Counted from the stretch's first letter, positions 8,506-17,249 are shown. The stretch is 64,000 nucleotides of DNA from Prolixibacteraceae bacterium (GCA_021740385.1 JAIOZY010000002.1:62001-126000), one strand, 5' to 3'. Translations and numbers: made by a program. Notes: generated by a model from the sequence alone, not told the origin.

Positions 8506-9975
8506 ATGAGTAAGCTGGAGACTTATTTTTCAACATTCAGGAAAAACATTGTCGGCATCAATGCCACGTTTTTTTCATCTTTTGGACGTAAAAACATCAT
8601 TTATGCCGACTGGATTGCAAGTGGCAGACTATACAAGCCCATCGAAGATAAAATACAGAATGTATTTGGCCCCTTTGCAGGTAACACGCATACCGAAACG
8701 ACCGAAACAGGCACACGCATGACAAAAGCGTATCAGTGGTCGCACCAATTTATCAAGGAACAGGTAAATGCCGGGCCAAACGATGTGATCATTACCTCGG
8801 GCTCGGGCATGACCGGCGTGATCAATAAATTCCAACGCATACTTGGCCTGAAATACTGCGGCGAGGTGGATCACAAAAAGTGTCAGAAAAAACGCAACAA
8901 ACCGGTTGTTTTCATCACACACATGGAACACCATTCCAACCACACATCGTGGTACGAGACCCATGCCGACGTGGTTGTTTTGCCCCCCGGTGAAGGACTG
9001 TTGGTTGACCCGGAAATTTTACGCAAAGAACTAAAAAAATACAACGACCGTGAATTCAAGATAGGTTCATTTACAGCCTGTTCAAACGTAACCGGCATCA
9101 GGGCACCCGTTCACGAACTGGCAAAAATAATGCACGAACACGGTGGCGTTGCATTTATCGATTATGCTGCCTCTGCCCCTTACGACGAAATAAATATGCA
9201 CCCCGATGACCCCATGGAAAAGCTTGATGCCATCATGTTTTCACCCCACAAGTTTTTAGGAGGCCCCGGTACCTCGGGCGTGTTGGTTTTCGATGCCTCA
9301 ATGTATAAAAGCGATGCCCCCGACAACCCCGGCGGTGGCACGGTTGACTGGACAAACCCCTGGGGAAAATACAAATATGTCGATAACATTGAAGCGCGCG
9401 AAGATGGTGGAACTCCCGGTTTTTTGCAAAGCATAAAAACCGCTTTATGTCTCGAACTGAAAAACCAGATGGGGGTAACGAACATTCAGGAAAGGGAAAA
9501 TGAATTGCTCGATTTCGCATTCAACGGGTTTGATAAAATTCCCGGTCTGAAGATTCTGGCAAACCAGCACAGGGAAAGGCTGGGCATCATTTCATTCTAC
9601 ATTGAAAAAATTCACTACAACCTCATTGTAAAACTTTTAAACGATCTTTACGGAATCCAAACCCGCGGAGGTTGTGCATGTGCCGGGACATACGGCCACT
9701 ACCTGTTAGAAATGAGCTACGAAAAATCGCTCGAAATAACCGACCTCATCAGCCACGGCGACCTTTCGGTTAAACCCGGCTGGGTGCGGTGGTCGATACA
9801 CCCCACAACAACCAACCACGAAGTTGAAATGATGATTGAGGCCCTGAACCACATTGTTCAAAACATTGACAACTATTCCGGCGATTACATTTACGATCCA
9901 CACCATAACCATTTCAAACATAAAAATGAATCACCCGGTGACTATCCGCTCGAAAAATGGTTCTCGCTGGAATAA
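8506..9975 (+). CDS. Class V aminotransferase / cysteine desulfurase-like PLP enzyme
   Basis: 489 residues from the ATG at 8506; an in-frame TTG at 8491 is possible. The fold-type I PLP core is clear: YADWIASGRLY near the N terminus, GSGMTGVINKF, HMEHHSNHTSW, the cofactor Asp in FIDYAASAPYDE, and the PLP lysine in MFSPHKFLGGPGTSGVLVF (about residue 248). A cysteine-containing loop RGGCACAGTYGHYL near residue 394 sits where SufS/CsdA enzymes carry the sulfur-accepting Cys. It is longer than the usual 400 residues, with an insert including CGEVDHKKCQKKRNK and an extended C terminus. It stands alone, with no suf or isc genes beside it, so desulfurase activity is possible but unproven. Confidence 0.8.
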   Translation: MSKLETYFSTFRKNIVGINATFFSSFGRKNIIYADWIASGRLYKPIEDKIQNVFGPFAGNTHTETTETGTRMTKAYQWSHQFIKEQVNAGPNDVIITSGSGMTGVINKFQRILGLKYCGEVDHKKCQKKRNKPVVFITHMEHHSNHTSWYETHADVVVLPPGEGLLVDPEILRKELKKYNDREFKIGSFTACSNVTGIRAPVHELAKIMHEHGGVAFIDYAASAPYDEINMHPDDPMEKLDAIMFSPHKFLGGPGTSGVLVFDASMYKSDAPDNPGGGTVDWTNPWGKYKYVDNIEAREDGGTPGFLQSIKTALCLELKNQMGVTNIQERENELLDFAFNGFDKIPGLKILANQHRERLGIISFYIEKIHYNLIVKLLNDLYGIQTRGGCACAGTYGHYLLEMSYEKSLEITDLISHGDLSVKPGWVRWSIHPTTTNHEVEMMIEALNHIVQNIDNYSGDYIYDPHHNHFKHKNESPGDYPLEKWFSLE

Positions 9976-10044
9976 ACAGTTTTGAAAAAGGGAATCAGAT
10001 TGCTATTTTTAAGCTTCGTTTTACCATACTAACAAAACCCGATT

Positions 10045-10707
10045 ATGGATGTAAAAATTGAACCTTCGTGGAAAGAAATATTGAACGAAGAGTTTAAAAA
10101 ACCCTATTTTTCAACGCTAACATCTTTTGTTCGTGAAGAATACAAAAAGAACCGTATTTTCCCTGAAGGGAAAAACATTTTCAATGCCTTTAACCTTTGC
10201 CCGTTCAACAAAGTAAAAGTGGTAATTATCGGGCAGGATCCCTATCACGGCCCCGGGCAGGCCCATGGTTTGTGTTTTTCGGTAAGGGATGGCATTGATT
10301 TTCCGCCATCGTTAAGAAACATTTTTAAAGAAATAAATAACGACATTGGGACACCCGTGCCTAAAAGCGGCGACCTAACCCGTTGGGCTGTTCAGGGGGT
10401 GTTACTGCTTAACGCAACCCTTACGGTAAGGGCACACAATGCCGGTTCGCACCAGGGAAAAGGCTGGGAAACTTTTACCGATGCGGCAATACGAGAACTC
10501 TCTGAAAAACGCGAGAACATTGTATTCTTGCTTTGGGGTGCTTATGCCCAGCGCAAAGGGGCAATCATTGATAAAACAAAGCATTACGTGCTCGAATCGG
10601 TGCACCCGTCGCCCCTTTCAGCATCGCGCGGTTTTTTTGGCAACCATCACTTCAGCAAAGCAAATCAATTCCTGCAATCAAATGGGATTGAACCTGTAAA
10701 CTGGTAG
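10045..10707 (+). CDS. ung: Uracil-DNA glycosylase, family 1
   Basis: A 220-residue protein, the usual length. The water-activating motif VVIIGQDPYHGPGQAHGLCF (about residues 57-76, catalytic Asp in QDPYH), the uracil-binding VLLLNATLTV (about 120) and the DNA-intercalating loop HPSPLSASRGFFGNHHF (about 188-204, catalytic His first) are all intact. It removes uracil from DNA at the start of base excision repair. Monocistronic by layout, 69 bases after the aminotransferase gene. Confidence 0.97.
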   Translation: MDVKIEPSWKEILNEEFKKPYFSTLTSFVREEYKKNRIFPEGKNIFNAFNLCPFNKVKVVIIGQDPYHGPGQAHGLCFSVRDGIDFPPSLRNIFKEINNDIGTPVPKSGDLTRWAVQGVLLLNATLTVRAHNAGSHQGKGWETFTDAAIRELSEKRENIVFLLWGAYAQRKGAIIDKTKHYVLESVHPSPLSASRGFFGNHHFSKANQFLQSNGIEPVNW

Positions 10708-10767
10708 TGTGTTTGTAGGAATATTTCAATTATATTTGAGCAAAATCATTAAAACACTTACCACCTT

Positions 10768-12153
10768 ATGAAGCAGGTATTTTTTTTTGCAGCAGTCTTC
10801 TTTTTTTGTACCCAGGCTTTCTCCCGCGGAAAGAACAACGATAAATTTAACGAAACATACCGCCCGCAATTCCATTTTTCAACCGAAGCAAATAAACTGG
10901 GGGCTCCCGTGGGATTGCTTAAAACCGACACCTGTTACCACCTGTTTTACCAACACAACCCCCATAATTTTCAGAATGGTTTTTACAACTGGGGACATGC
11001 GACCAGCAAAAATCTGCTGCAATGGGATTTTCACGAAAGTATACTGCAACAAGCAGCCAATGTGAGCGATTCGATGCAGCAAAGCCCCTGGTGGGGAACC
11101 GTAATTCAGCAAAATCAAACCACGTACTGCTGGTACAACAGTTGGGGCGAAGGGATTTTTAAAACACAGACCACCAATGACTTTATATGGCAGGAAAAAA
11201 TAAAAACAACCGGTACCGATTCGCTAATGAAATGTGAACCATACGTGTTTTGGCATAAGGCTTCTGAAAAATGGATCATGATCGTTTATGACCGTAACGG
11301 TTCAAAAATGTACATCCTTCGGTCACCCGATGGGAAAACATGGGAAGAAGTTAACAGTTTTTCGTTCAACTACGGTTTCCCGGGAATGACAGAACTGCCC
11401 GTCGACCGAAAAAAAGACGAGACACGCTGGCTCTTTTTTACCGAAAAAGGAAACTACCTGCTGGCCGGTTTCGATGGTGAAAAAATGGAACTGCTGTCGC
11501 CTTTGAAAAAATTCGACTACGGGAAAAATGTTGGAACTACGATTTGTTATTACGACCAACAGGAGCAGCGTCATTTGATGATTTCCCAGCTAAACAGCAA
11601 ACAACAACCCGACCTCCCCGCAAACGGACAGTTCACCTTTCCTTCCGAAGCAACCCTTTATGAATTGCCAACGGGCATTGAGCTTTTTCGCTCACCGGCA
11701 AAAGAGATAAAATTGCTTCATGAAAAAACATATACCTGGGAAGATAAAAAGATATACCCCGGCCTCGACAACAACCTTTTATCCCGGCTCAGGCTTGATG
11801 CTTACCACATAAAGGGAACAATAGAGTTAATCAATTGCGACCAGTTTGGGTTCATTGTTCGTTGCGGCCGCGACAAGGTTGGCACCGAAATCAACTACCA
11901 TGTTGACCGAAAACTGCTTTCAATCCTCAACAACCGGGTTGACCTTACACTAAAAAACAACCTTTTTGAATTTGAACTGCTGATCGACCGTTCATCTATC
12001 GAGCTTTTTATCGAAGGAGGCAGGTATGTAATCAGTACCACTTTTACCCCCGACCCCGACAAAAACCGCTACATGCTGTATACCATTGGCGGCGAAATTT
12101 TGGTTAAAAACCTCGAAGTACATGAATTAAAATCGAAATGGAATAATAAATAA
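10768..12153 (+). CDS. Secreted GH32-fold protein lacking the catalytic acids (probable pseudoenzyme)
   Basis: 461 residues with signal peptide MKQVFFFAAVFFFCTQAFSRG. The GH32 five-blade propeller is recognisable: RPQFHFSTEANKLGAPVGL, YHLFYQHNPHNFQNGFYNWG, HATSKNLLQWDFHE, then EPYVFWHKASEKWIMIVYD and FPGMTELPVD; the C-terminal GH32C sandwich is there too (LLIDRSSIELFIEGGRYVIS). The three acids of active GH32 enzymes are not: WMNDPNG reads KLGAPVG (nucleophile Asp to Ala), RDP reads CEP (Asp to Glu), and the acid/base ECP motif reads GFP (Glu to Gly). So fructan or sucrose hydrolysis by the usual mechanism is not expected; sugar binding or another role is. Followed 26 bases later by a metallo-beta-lactamase. 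Confidence 0.8.
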   Translation: MKQVFFFAAVFFFCTQAFSRGKNNDKFNETYRPQFHFSTEANKLGAPVGLLKTDTCYHLFYQHNPHNFQNGFYNWGHATSKNLLQWDFHESILQQAANVSDSMQQSPWWGTVIQQNQTTYCWYNSWGEGIFKTQTTNDFIWQEKIKTTGTDSLMKCEPYVFWHKASEKWIMIVYDRNGSKMYILRSPDGKTWEEVNSFSFNYGFPGMTELPVDRKKDETRWLFFTEKGNYLLAGFDGEKMELLSPLKKFDYGKNVGTTICYYDQQEQRHLMISQLNSKQQPDLPANGQFTFPSEATLYELPTGIELFRSPAKEIKLLHEKTYTWEDKKIYPGLDNNLLSRLRLDAYHIKGTIELINCDQFGFIVRCGRDKVGTEINYHVDRKLLSILNNRVDLTLKNNLFEFELLIDRSSIELFIEGGRYVISTTFTPDPDKNRYMLYTIGGEILVKNLEVHELKSKWNNK

Positions 12154-12178
12154 CTTCTGCGAATCAAAGAAAAAACCG

Positions 12179-12925
12179 ATGAAAAAATTATTTCTCTTTC
12201 TGTTTGCAATTACAGCAACCATTTCGATGGCCTTTGCACAGCCCGGTAAAATAACAATCAATCCTGATGTTGAGCTAATTTCGATTAAACCCGGTTTTTA
12301 CATGCACATTTCGTACACCAATTCCGAACAATTTGGCCGGTATTCGTCAAACGGTATGGTTGTAATACAAAACGGTAAGGCACTTATGATCGATACCCCC
12401 GACAACAACCAGAAAACCGAAGCGCTTTATAATTTTCTGGCCGATTCGATGGGCGTTGAAACCACCCTTTTTATTGGCGGCCATTTTCACGATGATAACA
12501 TTGGCGGTTTAAGTTTCTTAAAAACCAAAGGCATTAAATCGATACTGAACAAACTTACAAAGGAAAAATGCATTGAATTATCGCTGCCCCTGCCCGACAC
12601 CACCTTTGATAAAACAATGGATTTTACCTTTGGTACGATACCCGTACAAATACGTTACTTTGGCGGTGGACATTCCTTTGATAATATTGTTGTTTATTTC
12701 CCCGATGAAAAAATCCTGTTTGGCGGCTGCCTGATAAAAAGCCTGGGTTCGCGCGGGCTGGGCAATCTGGCCGATGCGGTTGTTCCAGAATGGGAACCAA
12801 CCGTGAAAAAAGTCATTAAAGCATTCCCCGATGTTGAAGTGGTAGTACCCGGGCACGGCCCAATGGGAGATGCTGCATTATTGCATCATACTGTTGAACT
12901 TGTGAAACAACAAACCGTCCGCTAA
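12179..12925 (+). CDS. Subclass B1 metallo-beta-lactamase
   Basis: 248 residues with signal peptide ending in TISMAFA. All B1 zinc ligands are present: HFHDD (His102, His104, Asp106), His165 in GGGHSFDN, Cys184 in GGCLIKS and His226 in PGHGP. The GGCLIKS motif also carries Lys187, the residue that binds the antibiotic carboxylate in B1 enzymes, and LGNLADA matches the loop with the substrate-contacting Asn. This sets it apart from generic MBL-fold hydrolases. Family members are periplasmic and hydrolyse penicillins, cephalosporins and carbapenems; actual spectrum here is unknown. No mobile element or integron features flank it, so it looks like an intrinsic chromosomal gene. Confidence 0.9.
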   Translation: MKKLFLFLFAITATISMAFAQPGKITINPDVELISIKPGFYMHISYTNSEQFGRYSSNGMVVIQNGKALMIDTPDNNQKTEALYNFLADSMGVETTLFIGGHFHDDNIGGLSFLKTKGIKSILNKLTKEKCIELSLPLPDTTFDKTMDFTFGTIPVQIRYFGGGHSFDNIVVYFPDEKILFGGCLIKSLGSRGLGNLADAVVPEWEPTVKKVIKAFPDVEVVVPGHGPMGDAALLHHTVELVKQQTVR

Positions 12926-12943
12926 TTTCATTCATCCTGGAAA

Positions 12944-12969
12944 CAATTGCTTTCTACTGTTTTCCATTG
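12944..12969. repeat. Short dispersed repeat, copy A
   Basis: The 26 bases here match 22 of 26 with 14705-14730 (core CAATTG-TTTC-ACTGTTTTC-AT-G). It lies between the converging beta-lactamase and DgkA genes. Nothing suggests coding capacity. Confidence 0.4.
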
Positions 12970-13002
12970 CATTCAATTGCTTCCAGATTTATTTCTGTTT
13001 CA

Positions 13003-13392
13003 TCAAAACATCAACTTCCACTTGTCGATCAAATGCGGGATAAAAACAATCAATCCCACTGTTGCAGCACCTATTGCAGCTATCAAAACCGCACCTGCCG
13101 AAAGGTCTTTAACAATTTTGATTTTTTCGTTGGGCTTTTCATCAACAGCATCGGCCAGTTTTTCGATAGCCGAATTAAACATCTCGGCCGTAAAAACGAA
13201 GCCGATGGCCAGTATAATAACAATCCATTCCGTTGCCGAAAGGGGCAGCCATATTCCAAATGCGACAACAGCAATTGTAAAAAACAGGTGTATCCTTGCA
13301 TTGTGTTCGTTTTTGAATAGCAAACGAATACCGTTGAAAGCATGCCTGAAGCTCAACATTCTTCTCCGAAATGAAAACTTCTTATTGTTCAT
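13003..13392 (-). CDS. dgkA: Diacylglycerol/undecaprenol kinase family protein
   Basis: 129 residues from the ATG at 13392 (an upstream in-frame start at 13443 is less likely). It has the DgkA layout: an N-terminal amphipathic part (FSFRRRMLSFRHAFNGIRLL), three transmembrane helices, and the catalytic signature FVFTAEMFNSAIEKLADAVD at about residues 63-82, with the conserved Glu, Asn and Glu. In Gram-positives and Bacteroidota this family phosphorylates undecaprenol or diacylglycerol at the inner membrane, recycling lipid carriers for cell-wall synthesis. Which lipid is used cannot be told from sequence. Confidence 0.88.
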   Translation of the reverse strand: MNNKKFSFRRRMLSFRHAFNGIRLLFKNEHNARIHLFFTIAVVAFGIWLPLSATEWIVIILAIGFVFTAEMFNSAIEKLADAVDEKPNEKIKIVKDLSAGAVLIAAIGAATVGLIVFIPHLIDKWKLMF

Positions 13393-13598
13393 CTGTGTTT
13401 TTTTATCAAGATATAAAAACTCTGTTTCAGGAAAAAAATTCAAAACATATAAATCACGGGTTTATGATTAAAACATGTATCTTTTTGCAAAAATATTGAT
13501 TAACTTTTACTCATGCTTTTTTCGGGTATGAACATTATAACTTTTGCCGGGTTAAATTAGTGGTTAGAAGCATTATTAAAAACCTAAAAAAGAACACA

Positions 13599-14021
13599 AT
13601 GGCAAAGTTTGTAATTTTTCTCATCATGTTACTTCCTTTAACCGGTTTTTCGCAGGACGAGACCTACACCATAACCGGGAGGGTGAATGTATTTGCCCGA
13701 GAGGGGGATGTACACGTTTTTCTCGCAACCAACGAGACCTTTAATACCAACCGCTTTTCCGGGGTCGACACGCTTGTTTTCCCGGTTAACATGAATAAAA
13801 CAAGTATTGAATACACGTTCGAAAAAGTACCACCCGGCAAATATGCGCTCAGTTGCTACCAGGATGTAAACGGGAACAATAAATTCGATAAATTTTTATT
13901 TTTGCCTTTCGAACCGTGGGCATTTACGTTTTCAAACGAGGTTACATTTCCACCAAAATTTGAAGACATTTCGTTCGATATCATGTTCGACTACCGCATT
14001 AACATGCAAATGGGAAAATAA
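13599..14021 (+). CDS. DUF2141-type periplasmic protein
   Basis: 140 residues from the ATG at 13599; the frame is open back to a GTG at 13560. Signal peptide MAKFVIFLIMLLPLTGFSQ, then a beta-rich domain TYTITGRVNVFAREGDVHVFL... with VPPGKYALSCYQDVNGNNKFD and the downstream EPWAFTFSNEV, matching the G-YA---DxNxNxKxD...E-(Y/W)-FSN pattern of DUF2141. Probably periplasmic; biochemical function of the family is unknown. It ends 6 bases before the next gene, so the two are probably co-transcribed. Confidence 0.8.
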   Translation: MAKFVIFLIMLLPLTGFSQDETYTITGRVNVFAREGDVHVFLATNETFNTNRFSGVDTLVFPVNMNKTSIEYTFEKVPPGKYALSCYQDVNGNNKFDKFLFLPFEPWAFTFSNEVTFPPKFEDISFDIMFDYRINMQMGK

Positions 14022-14027
14022 CACTGT

Positions 14028-14651
14028 ATGAGGTTGACTTTTTTTTGGCTTTTTATTTTGTTTAGCATGCCTGCCTTCCCGGATCAAAAAGGCTGGGAAA
14101 AAGTGCTCGACAAGGAAGGGATTACCGCCTATACCCGCCATATTGAAGGCTCACAGTTTAAAGAGTTCAGGGGCGAAATGGTTGTTGATGCCCCTGTTGA
14201 ATCGCTAATAAAAGTAATTAACGATGTTGAAAGCGCACCCCGCTGGCAGTACAAAACCGAGGAAACACGCCTGATCAGTAAAAATGGCAATACGGTTATT
14301 TATTATTATGTAGCCCAAACGCCTGTTTTTTTAAAAAAACGCGTATCGTACCAAAAGTCAGAGTTGTTTGTCGATTCCGTTTCGGGAGAAGCAACCATTG
14401 TAATTGAAAACATACCACCACCGGAACCCATACCCGATAAGTTTGTTGAAATTCCGCTTACAAAAGGATTTTGGAAATTAACCCCGCTCGAAAAAGGGAA
14501 AGTAAAAGTGGTACTGCAAATGCTGGCCGAACCGGGGGGCATGATCCCTGCCTGGCTGGCAAACCTGGTTGTAGTCGAAACACCTTATGTTACCTTGTCG
14601 GGTTTACGGAAAATTGTAAATAAACCAATGTATAGAAATGTATCTCCCTGA
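14028..14651 (+). CDS. START-domain-like secreted protein
   Basis: 207 residues with signal peptide MRLTFFWLFILFSMPAFPD. The rest reads as one START/polyketide-cyclase fold: WEKVLDKEGITAYTRHIEGSQFKEFRG, DAPVESLIKVINDVESAPRW, VYYYVAQTP-like strand with KKRVSYQK, GFWKLTPLEKGKVKVVLQ and a C-terminal helix AWLANLVVVETPYVTLSGLRK. START domains bind a hydrophobic ligand in a deep cavity; a lipid-binding role in the periplasm is an inference. Directly behind the DUF2141 gene. Confidence 0.8.
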   Translation: MRLTFFWLFILFSMPAFPDQKGWEKVLDKEGITAYTRHIEGSQFKEFRGEMVVDAPVESLIKVINDVESAPRWQYKTEETRLISKNGNTVIYYYVAQTPVFLKKRVSYQKSELFVDSVSGEATIVIENIPPPEPIPDKFVEIPLTKGFWKLTPLEKGKVKVVLQMLAEPGGMIPAWLANLVVVETPYVTLSGLRKIVNKPMYRNVSP

Positions 14652-14666
14652 CAGAACGCTGATAAC

Positions 14667-14685
14667 ACAGAATTCAAAATTCTGT
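14667..14685. repeat. Stem-loop ACAGAATT-CAA-AATTCTGT
   Basis: A perfect 8-bp stem with a 3-base loop, 16 bases after the START-like gene. No T-run follows. It could be the 3' end or a processing site of the upstream transcript. Confidence 0.4.
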
Positions 14686-14704
14686 CGTAAGCTGCAATAT
14701 AAAG

Positions 14705-14730
14705 CAATTGTTTTCAACTGTTTTCTATCG
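14705..14730. repeat. Short dispersed repeat, copy B
   Basis: Matches 22 of 26 bases with 12944-12969. It lies in the 221-base non-coding gap between the START-like gene and the four-helix membrane protein. I see nothing else in that gap beyond the stem-loop just upstream. Confidence 0.4.
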
Positions 14731-14872
14731 CGTCCCATTGCATACTGATTAAACCAAAATCTTTAAACGATTAAAGTTTTGTGAATGGGGCTACATTTTA
14801 AACTATAGGTATTAGCCCGGAAATTTTTCCAAAAAAACGTACCTTGCAATTTCAAATTCCTTATCAATTTTA

Positions 14873-15277
14873 ATGATGAAGAAAATACTCGGATACTTAC
14901 AGGTTTTTATTGGCATGAGCGCTGTTGCCGGCGGAATGCCCATGATTCTGAACCCCGGTGGAACCGACCAGGGGCTAACCACCGAAGTACTGGCCAATTC
15001 GCCTTTTAACGATTACCTGATTCCCGGAATATTGCTTTTTACAATTAATGGGTTGGGGAGCCTGGCCGGGGCCTATTTCAGCCTGAAAGAAAGGCCATTT
15101 GCCGGGTTTGCCGGAATAATTTTAGGCGTTGCCTTAATAATCTGGATCATCGTTCAGGTATACTACCTGGGGCTTTCAAGCTGGCTGCAACCACTGTTCT
15201 TCTTTGTAGGTGTTGCCGAACTGGTGCTTGGAATACTTATCTTCAAAAAAGAAAAACCATCGTTTATGATGAAGTGA
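14873..15277 (+). CDS. Small four-helix integral membrane protein
   Basis: 134 residues with four hydrophobic segments (about 5-25, 44-68, 75-98, 104-126) joined by short loops and ending in KKEKPSFMMK. The sequence has the general look of DoxX-like or other small four-helix membrane proteins, but no diagnostic motif. Two adjacent ATG codons at 14873 and 14876 may start it. Isolated transcription unit; function unknown. Confidence 0.7.
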   Translation: MMKKILGYLQVFIGMSAVAGGMPMILNPGGTDQGLTTEVLANSPFNDYLIPGILLFTINGLGSLAGAYFSLKERPFAGFAGIILGVALIIWIIVQVYYLGLSSWLQPLFFFVGVAELVLGILIFKKEKPSFMMK

Positions 15278-15393
15278 TGGAACGCGGATGACAAGGGTTG
15301 GGGGAATATTAGAAATGCTTAAAACAGCATGTTAAACAGGCTCCTTTCTACAATATTTCTACTAATTGGTGTTTCATTATTCTTAAATTGAAA

Positions 15394-16179
15394 TCAAAAC
15401 AGCAAATTAAAACCCTTGTCTTTCCCCCGGAACTTTTCTATTTCACTTTTAAAAAACTTTATTTGTTGCATACAGATAAAATCCCTGAAAATTGAGATGT
15501 CCCCTTTGGCTTCTGTGTCGTTTAATGCATCGATGTAATCGGCCCTGTCTTCGGTAAAAATCTTCACCAATGGTTCATTGTGGAAGAGTTGAATGTAATT
15601 CATCAGCAGCCTTGCTGTACGGCCATTCCCATCGCCAAACGGATGTATGTTCACCAGGTTGTAATGAACATCGGCCGATAATTTTAAAACATCAACTCCG
15701 TCAACTTTATCAATTCGATCATTTACTTCTTTTATAAGCTTTAGTAAGAGTTTCTTAATTTTTTTAAAATCAGGAAAGTATTTTTTATCAACATAAACCT
15801 GCGCCAACCTAAAATCCCCCTCAGATGTATTAAAAGAACCTGAAACGGTATTTACTTCCGAGCCTGTATTATTCATTACCAGCGCTGCAATCTCTTGAAT
15901 AAATTCAAGCGATAATTTTCTCTTTTTTTCAGACTCGGCTTTAATAAATTTAAATGCCTCGAAATGATCTTTTACCATTAAATGATCAGATAAAGGTTTG
16001 CCCTTTGCTGTAATATCATTTTCAAGCAAAACTTTTGTGTCATTTTCGGTAAGTGAGCAACCTTCAATTTTTGTTGAGTTATACACAATGGAAATCATGG
16101 CAAATTTCTCGTAATTGAGAACCTCGCTCAAATTTAAATTAAGGTATTCCCGCCTCAATATTTCCAATTCTTTCCACAT
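15394..16179 (-). CDS. Class II Fic-domain protein (probable AMP transferase)
   Basis: 261 residues. The Fic active-site loop is intact, IHPFGDGNGRTARLLMNY with catalytic His179 and phosphate-binding GNGR at 184-187. An inhibitory motif STKIEG at residues 35-40 fits (S/T)xxxE(G/N) N-terminal to the Fic core, which defines class II: Glu39 should block ATP gamma-phosphate placement and keep the enzyme off. A beta-hairpin flap lies near GDFRLAQVYVD. Such proteins transfer AMP to hydroxyl groups of target proteins. No antitoxin or partner gene sits next to it. Cytosolic; target unknown. Confidence 0.9.
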   Translation of the reverse strand: MWKELEILRREYLNLNLSEVLNYEKFAMISIVYNSTKIEGCSLTENDTKVLLENDITAKGKPLSDHLMVKDHFEAFKFIKAESEKKRKLSLEFIQEIAALVMNNTGSEVNTVSGSFNTSEGDFRLAQVYVDKKYFPDFKKIKKLLLKLIKEVNDRIDKVDGVDVLKLSADVHYNLVNIHPFGDGNGRTARLLMNYIQLFHNEPLVKIFTEDRADYIDALNDTEAKGDISIFRDFICMQQIKFFKSEIEKFRGKDKGFNLLF

Positions 16180-16288
16180 GATGCAAAGGTAAAGTAATTT
16201 TTTTCAAAAAATCGTTGCAAAAAAAGTAGGGTCTGCTTCAAAATTTACGGATTGTAGGTAAAAGCAATCATTTTAAAATTTATAAAAT

Positions 16289-17206
16289 ATGAAAACAACA
16301 ATTATCAGCACCCTGGCAATTATCCTCTTAGCATTCACATCGTGTCAAAACGACAACGGCCTTTTCGATAAAAAGACCGATGACGACCTTACCCTTAAAT
16401 CGGCCGAAATTGCCGAAACCGACATTTACATCGAAACCCTGAGTGAAGAGGCAGGCGAAGAAGTTGAATATTTTACCAGCAACGAAAAGCAACTCAGGCA
16501 GATGGCCCAGGCTAAAGGCCGGCAACAACGTTTACTTGAATGGCGTGCCGGACTCCCTTACCGCATTGGCCAGTGCCCCGATGTGTCGATCGACACCAGT
16601 GAAAACCGCTACCCAATTACCATTACCCTAAACTATGGCGATGGTACCGAACTTAAAAGTGGCAGAATAATCAGCGGCATAATGGTTATTGAAATATCGG
16701 GGCCGCGGCTTACCGATGGAACAACCCGCATGGTAACGTACAACGGTTATCAAATCGACTCGCTCGGTATTGAAGGAATACTTACCCACACCTTTACCGG
16801 CGATAACGAAACCTCCCGCGTTGCTACGGTTACCGGTAACCTGCAATTTACCATGCCCGACGGGACAACCATTGACCGGACTTCCGAAAAAACACGCGAA
16901 TGGATTGCCGGGCTCGACACACCAGAAGATTTTACCGATGACACGATTGAAGTTACAGGCTTTGTCGATGCCGAAAATTCAGACGGAACAACCTGGTCGA
17001 AAACAATTCTTGAACCTTTGGTCAGGATTGGCTCGTGCAGGCATTTTGTTCAGGGGAAAGTGCAGTATTCGAGAGACGGTGAAATTGTTTCTGAACTCGA
17101 CTTTGGCGAAGGCGAATGCGATAATCTGGCTACCATAACAATTAACGGTTTCTCCTTCGAAATTGACCTTTCGGGAAGAAGGCCACATGCCAGATTAAAT
17201 TCATAG
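16289..17206 (+). CDS. Hypothetical lipoprotein
   Basis: 305 residues. Signal sequence MKTTIISTLAIILLAFTSC ends in a lipobox with Cys19, followed by QNDNGLFDKKTDDDLTLKS, so it is probably lipid-anchored. The rest is beta-rich and hydrophilic with repeated strand patterns (YPITITLNYGDGTELKSGRI, RVATVTGNLQFTMPDGTTID, FVQGKVQYSRDGEIVSELDF). I do not recognise the family. It lies 152 bases upstream of an ECF sigma - FecR - TonB receptor operon with a strong hairpin between, so it is probably a separate unit, although it might belong to the sigma factor's regulon. Confidence 0.7.
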   Translation: MKTTIISTLAIILLAFTSCQNDNGLFDKKTDDDLTLKSAEIAETDIYIETLSEEAGEEVEYFTSNEKQLRQMAQAKGRQQRLLEWRAGLPYRIGQCPDVSIDTSENRYPITITLNYGDGTELKSGRIISGIMVIEISGPRLTDGTTRMVTYNGYQIDSLGIEGILTHTFTGDNETSRVATVTGNLQFTMPDGTTIDRTSEKTREWIAGLDTPEDFTDDTIEVTGFVDAENSDGTTWSKTILEPLVRIGSCRHFVQGKVQYSRDGEIVSELDFGEGECDNLATITINGFSFEIDLSGRRPHARLNS

Positions 17207-17249
17207 AAAACAATTTAAGTTCATTGATTACTGTTTTGACCTGTTTACA

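Noticed and set aside
12179-12925. Generic MBL-fold hydrolase (glyoxalase II or phosphodiesterase)
   Set aside because: The Cys184 ligand in GGCLIKS and the B1 loop motifs are specific for B1 beta-lactamases; glyoxalases carry an Asp there.
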